Shown here piece after piece: positions 1 through 3,187 of a DNA stretch of 6,152 nucleotides. Source of the stretch: Phenylobacterium sp. (GTDB lineage Bacteria > Pseudomonadota > Alphaproteobacteria > Caulobacterales > Caulobacteraceae). The notes under the pieces are model-generated. The model saw only the letters and a list, made by a program, of their open reading frames with translations. It did not search any database and had not been told where the DNA came from. Made by a program: the position numbers and the translations under genes. The stretch is taken from NCBI GenBank assembly GCA_028290925.1, contig JAQGIX010000395.1, forward strand, positions 1 through 6,152, given 5' to 3'. Numbering within the stretch: the stretch's first letter is position 1; each line of letters opens with the position of its first letter.

Positions 1-641
1 AGGGCGCCTGGTGGGTGCAGGACGCCTCGGCGGCCGTGCCCGTCCGGTTGCTCGAGGTGAAGCCCGGCGAGACCGCGCTCGACCTCTGCGCCGCGCCCGG
101 CGGCAAGACCCTGCAGCTGGCGGCGGCCGGGGCGACGGTGACGGCCGTGGATCGCTCTGGCCCGCGGCTGAAGCGGGTGACCGAGAACCTGGCGCGCACC
201 GGTCTCTCGGCCGAGGTTGTGGAGGCCGACGCCGTGGGCTGGGCCGACAAGCGCACCTTCGACGCCGTGCTGCTGGACGCCCCCTGCTCGGCCACCGGCA
301 CCTTCCGCCGGCACCCGGACGTGCTGTGGGTGGTCAAGCCCTCGGACGTGGCCAGCCTGGCGGCGGTTCAGACACGGCTGCTGGACAGCGCCGCGCGGCG
401 GGTGAAGCTGGGCGGACGGCTGGTCTATTGCGTCTGCTCCCTGGAGCCGGAGGAGGGTGAGGCGCAGGCCGAAGGCTTCCTCGCTCGCACGCCGGGCTTC
501 GCCCTGGAGCCTATCGCCGACGGGGAAGGCGGCGCGCCGGAGCTAAGCCGCCGGCCCGACGGGACCCTGCGCATCCTGCCCCACCATCGCCCGGGCGGGA
601 CCGACGGCTTCTACATCGCCCGCTTCCGGCGCACCGCCTGA
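1..641 (+). CDS. rsmB: RsmB-type 16S rRNA (cytosine-C5) methyltransferase, C-terminal part (5' end outside window)
   Basis: This SAM-dependent enzyme methylates C5 of a cytosine in 16S rRNA (C967 in the E. coli numbering used for RsmB). The open frame enters from the left edge; the first whole codon is at 3 and 212 residues are visible. The fragment begins GAWWVQDASA, matching the family's G-x-W-x-VQD entry to the methyltransferase domain, so there is no real start at the internal GTG at 15. SAM-binding motif I is DLCAAPGGKT (fragment residues 27-36), followed by an acidic residue ending beta-2 (AVD, 48-50). Motif IV is DAPCSATGTFRRHP (92-105), with C95 as the product-release cysteine. Motif VI is YCVCSLEPEE (142-151), with C145 as the likely nucleophile; Val replaces the usual Thr before it. 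The C-terminus DGFYIARFRR is typical. The N-terminal NusB-like RNA-binding domain expected of RsmB would lie upstream, so a different RsmB/RsmF-family member cannot be fully excluded. It is probably co-transcribed with rpe, 17 bases downstream. Confidence 0.9.
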   Translation, partial: GAWWVQDASAAVPVRLLEVKPGETALDLCAAPGGKTLQLAAAGATVTAVDRSGPRLKRVTENLARTGLSAEVVEADAVGWADKRTFDAVLLDAPCSATGTFRRHPDVLWVVKPSDVASLAAVQTRLLDSAARRVKLGGRLVYCVCSLEPEEGEAQAEGFLARTPGFALEPIADGEGGAPELSRRPDGTLRILPHHRPGGTDGFYIARFRRTA

Positions 642-658
642 TCGGCTAAGGCGAAGCC

Positions 659-1318
659 ATGGCGGCCAAGACCATCATCGCCCCCTCGATCCTCGCGGCC
701 GACTTCGCGCGGCTGGGCGAGGAGGCGCGCGCGGTGGAGGCGGCCGGGGCCGACTGGCTGCACGTGGACGTCATGGACGGCCACTTCGTGCCCAACATCA
801 CCCTCGGCCCCGACGTGGTGAAGGCGCTCAGGCCCCACGTGAAGATCCCCTTCGACGTCCACCTGATGATCGCGCCGGTCGATCCCTTCCTGGAGGCGTT
901 CCGCGCCGCCGGGGCCGACATCATCAGCGTGCATCCGGAATCAGGCTCGCACCTCAACCGCACCCTCAAACGCATCCGCGAGCTGGGGGCCAAGGCCGGG
1001 GTGGTGTTCAACCCCTCGACCGATCCGTCGGTGATCCAGTGGATGATGGACGACGTCGACCTGATCCTGGGCCTGTCGATCAAACCCGCCTTCGGCGGCA
1101 AGAGCTTCATGACCTCGCAGCTGAAGAAGATCGAGACGCTGCGGGCGATGATCGACGCCACCGGGCGCGACATCCCGCTGGAGGTGGACGGCGGCGTGAC
1201 GCCGGAGACCGCGCCCCGGTGCATCGCGGCCGGCGCGACGGCGCTGGTGGCCGGGACGGCGGTGTTCCGCGGCGGGCCGGACAAGTACGCGGCCAACATC
1301 GCGGCCCTGCGCGGCTGA
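659..1318 (+). CDS. rpe: Ribulose-phosphate 3-epimerase
   Basis: This cytosolic enzyme interconverts D-ribulose 5-phosphate and D-xylulose 5-phosphate in the non-oxidative pentose phosphate pathway, using a metal-dependent two-Asp mechanism in a TIM barrel. The 219 residues are the usual family length. The N-terminal APSILAADFARL (8-19) contains substrate-binding S10. The metal ligands are all present: H35 and D37 in WLHVDVMDGHFVPN (33-46), H68 in DVHLMI, and D177 in EVDGGV. D37 and D177 are the expected acid/base pair, and the phosphate-binding end VAGTAVFRGG is intact. The ATG start is preceded by TAAGG at 647-651, 7 bases upstream. One point is odd: the loop normally reading M-[ST]-V-x-P-G-F-G-G-Q is L-S-I-K-P-A-F-G-G-K here (139-148), so a normally conserved active-site Met and Gly are replaced. 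The frame is intact, so this is not a sequencing frameshift. The gene follows rsmB closely, and no terminator is visible before the purH leader. Identification is firm; full activity is inferred. Confidence 0.95.
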   Translation: MAAKTIIAPSILAADFARLGEEARAVEAAGADWLHVDVMDGHFVPNITLGPDVVKALRPHVKIPFDVHLMIAPVDPFLEAFRAAGADIISVHPESGSHLNRTLKRIRELGAKAGVVFNPSTDPSVIQWMMDDVDLILGLSIKPAFGGKSFMTSQLKKIETLRAMIDATGRDIPLEVDGGVTPETAPRCIAAGATALVAGTAVFRGGPDKYAANIAALRG

Positions 1319-1324
1319 GTCCCG

Positions 1325-1353
1325 TTGACGGGCGCGGCGAGCGCACCTAATTC
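1325..1353 (+). promoter_or_regulatory. Probable sigma-70 (Caulobacter sigma-73 type) promoter for purH
   Basis: TTGACGG at 1325-1331 is a perfect match to the Caulobacter housekeeping -35 (TTGACGS). After 14 bases comes CCTAATTC at 1346-1353, which fits the -10 consensus GCTANAWC at most positions and lies within the reported 10-14 base spacing. Read in E. coli terms it is TTGACG, 17 bases, TAATTC. Transcription would begin near 1359-1361, exactly at the 5' edge of the riboswitch, which supports the call. The -35 sits inside a short inverted repeat (CCCGT-TG-ACGGG, 1321-1332) of unknown meaning. Confidence 0.6.
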
Positions 1354-1360
1354 CCCTCCA

Positions 1361-1432
1361 TCCCGTGTGACTGGCGATCTGAGGTGGGTGACCACCGGGG
1401 AGCGCGGGCCCATTCCGCCGCTCGCCTGGGCA
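1361..1432 (+). promoter_or_regulatory. ZTP/ZMP riboswitch (pfl motif) in the purH leader
   Basis: This RNA aptamer senses the purine intermediate ZMP (AICAR) and its triphosphate ZTP. Conserved elements appear in order. CCCGUG (1362-1367) pairs with CGCGGG (1403-1408) as P1, 6 bp with one wobble. The near-invariant UGUGACUGGCG follows at 1366-1376. Hairpin P2 is GGUGG/CCACC (1383-1387 with 1392-1396), closed by a GUGA tetraloop of GNRA type. Next is the conserved GGGGAGCG (1397-1404). The 3' domain GCCGCUCGCCUGGGC (1417-1431) carries P3 (GCC 1417-1419 with GGC 1429-1431), and its loop CGCC (1423-1426) pairs with GGCG (1373-1376) to form the family's pseudoknot. The short linker between P1 and P3 is about 8 bases. 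It sits 29 bases upstream of purH, whose product consumes ZMP, which is the expected context. By family precedent ligand binding turns expression on. There is no terminator hairpin plus U-run, so control is probably at translation. Confidence 0.95.
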
Positions 1433-1455
1433 TTTCCTTCGATCACTTGAGGAGA
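1433..1455 (+). promoter_or_regulatory. Possible SD-sequestering hairpin (riboswitch expression platform)
   Basis: UUUCCUU at 1433-1439 can pair with GAGGAGA at 1449-1455 (7 bp, two of them G-U), leaving a 9-base loop and burying the whole purH Shine-Dalgarno sequence. It begins directly after the aptamer's 3' end, so aptamer folding could favour or disfavour it by stacking or competition. The stem is weak, and other anti-SD candidates exist, such as CCCUCC at 1354-1359. Treat it as a hypothesis. Confidence 0.35.
1449..1454 (+). promoter_or_regulatory. Strong Shine-Dalgarno sequence that fixes the purH TTG start
   Basis: GAGGAG lies 6 bases before the TTG at 1461, which is ideal spacing. The nearby ATG at 1456 is only 1 base from this site and is out of the purH frame (it opens just 21 codons). 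The next in-frame ATG, at 1575, would delete conserved N-terminal residues. The site therefore supports TTG as the real start. Confidence 0.8.
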
Positions 1456-1460
1456 ATGCC

Positions 1461-3053
1461 TTGCCTGCCGCCCCGGATTTCCCCGCCGCCCCCGACCGCG
1501 CCCCTGTCAAACGAGCGCTGATCTCCGTCTCCGACAAGACCGGCCTGGTCGAGGCCGCCAAGGCCCTGTCCGCCATGGGCGTGGAGCTGGTCTCCACCGG
1601 CGGCACCCGCAAGGCGATCGCCGAGGCGGGGCTATCCGTGAAGGACATCTCAGAGCTGACCGGCTTCCCGGAGATGATGGATGGGCGGGTGAAGACCCTG
1701 CATCCGATCGTGCACGGCGGCCTGCTGGGCGTGCGCGACGCGCCGGAGCACAAGCAGGCCATGGACGCCCACGGGATCGGCGGGATCGATCTGGTCTACG
1801 TCAACCTCTACCCCTTCGAGCAGACGGTGGCCGGCGGCGCGGACTACGCGACCGCCGTTGAGAACATCGACATCGGCGGCCCGGCGATGATCCGCTCGGC
1901 GGCCAAGAACCATGGCTATGTGGCGGTCTGCACCGAGCTTGCCGACCTGGAAGAGGTGCTGGCCGAACTGACCGCCCACGGGACCACGAGCCTCGATCTC
2001 CGCAAGCGGCTGGCGGCCCGCGCCTATGCCCGCACCGCGGCCTATGACGCGGCGATCTCCGGCTGGTTCGCGGAGGCGTTGGGCGACGCCGCCCCGCGCC
2101 GGCGCGCCTTCGCCGGCGAGCTGGTGCAGACCATGCGCTACGGCGAGAACCCGCATCAGAGCGCGGCCTTCTACCGGTTCGCCAATCCGCGGGTGGGCGT
2201 GGCGACGGCCCGGCAGCTGCAGGGCAAGGAGCTCAGCTACAACAACATCAACGACACCGACGCCGCCTTCGAGCTGATCGCCGAGCTCGATCCCGCGGCC
2301 GCGCCGGCCTGCGCCATCATCAAGCACGCCAACCCCTGCGGCGTGGCCACCGGCAAGACGGTGTTGGAGGCCTATGAGCGGGCGCTGGCCTGCGACCCGG
2401 TGAGCGCCTTCGGCGGCATCATCGCGCTGAACCAGCCGCTGGACGCGGCGACCGCGACCAAGATCCTCGACCTGCTGACCGAGGTGGTGATCGCGCCCGC
2501 CATCGACGCGGACGCCGCGGCCCTGTTCGCCCGCAAGAAGAACGTCCGCCTGCTGGTCAGCGGCGGCCTGCCCGACCCGCAGGCGCCCGGCGTGACCTTC
2601 AGGTCGGTGTCCGGCGGCTTCCTGGTGCAGAGCCGCGACGACGCGCGGCTGACGGCCGCCGACCTCAAGGTGGTCACCCGGCGCGCGCCGACCGAGGCCG
2701 AGGTGCGCGACATGCTGTTCGCCTTCACCATCGCCAAGCAAGTGAAATCCAACGCCATCGTCTATGCCAAGGCCGGCCAGAACCTGGGGATCGGCGCGGG
2801 CCAGATGAACCGCAAGGATTCCGCCCGTATCGCCGCCCTGCGCGCCGCCGACTTCGGCCTCGACCTCACGGGTTCGGCCTGCGCCTCGGAAGCCTTCTTC
2901 CCGTTCGCGGACGGCCTGATCCAGGCGGCCGACGCCGGCTGCACGGCGGTGATCCAGCCCGGTGGCTCGGTGCGCGACGCGGAGGTCATCGCCGCAGCCG
3001 ATGAGCGGGGCCTGGCCATGGTGTTCACCGGCGTGCGGGTGTTCCGGCACTAG
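1461..3053 (+). CDS. purH: Bifunctional AICAR formyltransferase / IMP cyclohydrolase
   Basis: PurH carries out the last two steps of de novo purine synthesis in the cytosol. It transfers a formyl group from 10-formyl-THF to AICAR (ZMP), then closes the ring to IMP. The 530 residues match the family (about 530). Residues 1-15 are a Pro/Ala-rich extension. The N-terminal MGS-like cyclohydrolase domain (about 16-205) carries ISVSDKTGL (21-29), STGGTRK (45-51), MDGRVKTLHPIVHGGLL (73-89) and ENIDIGGPAMIRSAAKN (134-150). The transformylase domain (about 220-530) carries RYGENPHQSA (226-235), KELSYNNINDTDAAFEL (256-272), IIKHANPCG (286-294) with the catalytic Lys-His pair K288/H289, DPVSAFGGI (312-320), KSNAIVYAK (429-437) and the C-terminal IQPGGSVRD (498-506). 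The TTG start is chosen from the GAGGAG at 1449-1454. The gene has its own promoter and a ZTP riboswitch, so it should be induced when its substrate accumulates. No damage is visible. Confidence 0.98.
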   Translation: MPAAPDFPAAPDRAPVKRALISVSDKTGLVEAAKALSAMGVELVSTGGTRKAIAEAGLSVKDISELTGFPEMMDGRVKTLHPIVHGGLLGVRDAPEHKQAMDAHGIGGIDLVYVNLYPFEQTVAGGADYATAVENIDIGGPAMIRSAAKNHGYVAVCTELADLEEVLAELTAHGTTSLDLRKRLAARAYARTAAYDAAISGWFAEALGDAAPRRRAFAGELVQTMRYGENPHQSAAFYRFANPRVGVATARQLQGKELSYNNINDTDAAFELIAELDPAAAPACAIIKHANPCGVATGKTVLEAYERALACDPVSAFGGIIALNQPLDAATATKILDLLTEVVIAPAIDADAAALFARKKNVRLLVSGGLPDPQAPGVTFRSVSGGFLVQSRDDARLTAADLKVVTRRAPTEAEVRDMLFAFTIAKQVKSNAIVYAKAGQNLGIGAGQMNRKDSARIAALRAADFGLDLTGSACASEAFFPFADGLIQAADAGCTAVIQPGGSVRDAEVIAAADERGLAMVFTGVRVFRH

Positions 3054-3062
3054 CTCCAAGAT

Positions 3063-3106
3063 CCTCCCCTCGGGGGGAGGTGGCGGGAAGCGCCGGAGGG
3101 GGGTTG
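3063..3106 (+). repeat. Palindromic intergenic repeat, left copy
   Basis: The unit begins with hairpin CCTCCCC/GGGGAGG (3063-3069 with 3074-3080, UCGG loop). A second small hairpin follows, GGCG/CGCC (3082-3085 with 3091-3094), then a G-run and TTG. It aligns with the reverse complement of 3137-3178 over its whole length, including both hairpin positions and the terminal GGGG-TTG. From memory, this two-hairpin, C-rich/G-rich layout resembles repeats scattered between genes in Caulobacteraceae genomes. A genome-wide count was not possible. Confidence 0.7.
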
Positions 3107-3136
3107 CAGTCCACAGGCCTGCGATGTCCTGCCCTT

Positions 3137-3178
3137 CAACCCCTCGGTCCCTCCGGGACAGCTCCCCCATGGGGGAGC
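3137..3178 (-). repeat. Palindromic intergenic repeat, right copy (inverted)
   Basis: This is the same repeat as 3063-3106 in opposite orientation. Read on the minus strand it starts with the perfect 18-base palindrome GCTCCCCCATGGGGGAGC (3161-3178). It continues with hairpin GTCCC/GGGAC (3147-3151 with 3155-3159) and ends GAGGGGTTG. Stem sequences differ from the left copy while pairing is kept, which suggests selection on structure. The outer palindrome lies 9 bases beyond the glutamate dehydrogenase stop codon. Confidence 0.7.
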
Positions 3179-3187
3179 CCCTGGGCG

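Larger units (their letters stand above)
3063..3178. terminator. Probable bidirectional terminator region between convergent genes
   Basis: purH and the glutamate dehydrogenase gene converge on this 134-base gap (3054-3187), which holds nothing else but two inverted palindromic repeats and a 30-base centre. purH transcripts meet the 7-bp CCTCCCC/GGGGAGG hairpin 9 bases after the stop. Minus-strand transcripts meet the 8-bp GCTCCCCC/GGGGGAGC hairpin 9 bases after theirs. The two repeat arms can also pair with each other as one long stem. There is no U-run after any hairpin, so this is not a classical intrinsic terminator; it may act with Rho or mainly stabilise mRNA 3' ends. Confidence 0.5.

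Noticed and set aside
1321..1332. CCCGT-TG-ACGGG inverted repeat as an rpe terminator
   Set aside because: The loop is only 2 bases, no U-run follows, and the sequence is better explained as containing the -35 box of the purH promoter.
1456..1521. 21-residue Pro-rich upstream ORF overlapping the purH start
   Set aside because: The ATG is only 1 base from the Shine-Dalgarno sequence, too close for efficient initiation, and its codons mirror the purH sequence. I do not call it a gene.
646..1762. Minus-strand open frames opposite rpe and the purH leader (266 and 273 codons)
   Set aside because: They overlap rpe and run through the riboswitch and promoter, and their composition is typical of antisense shadows.
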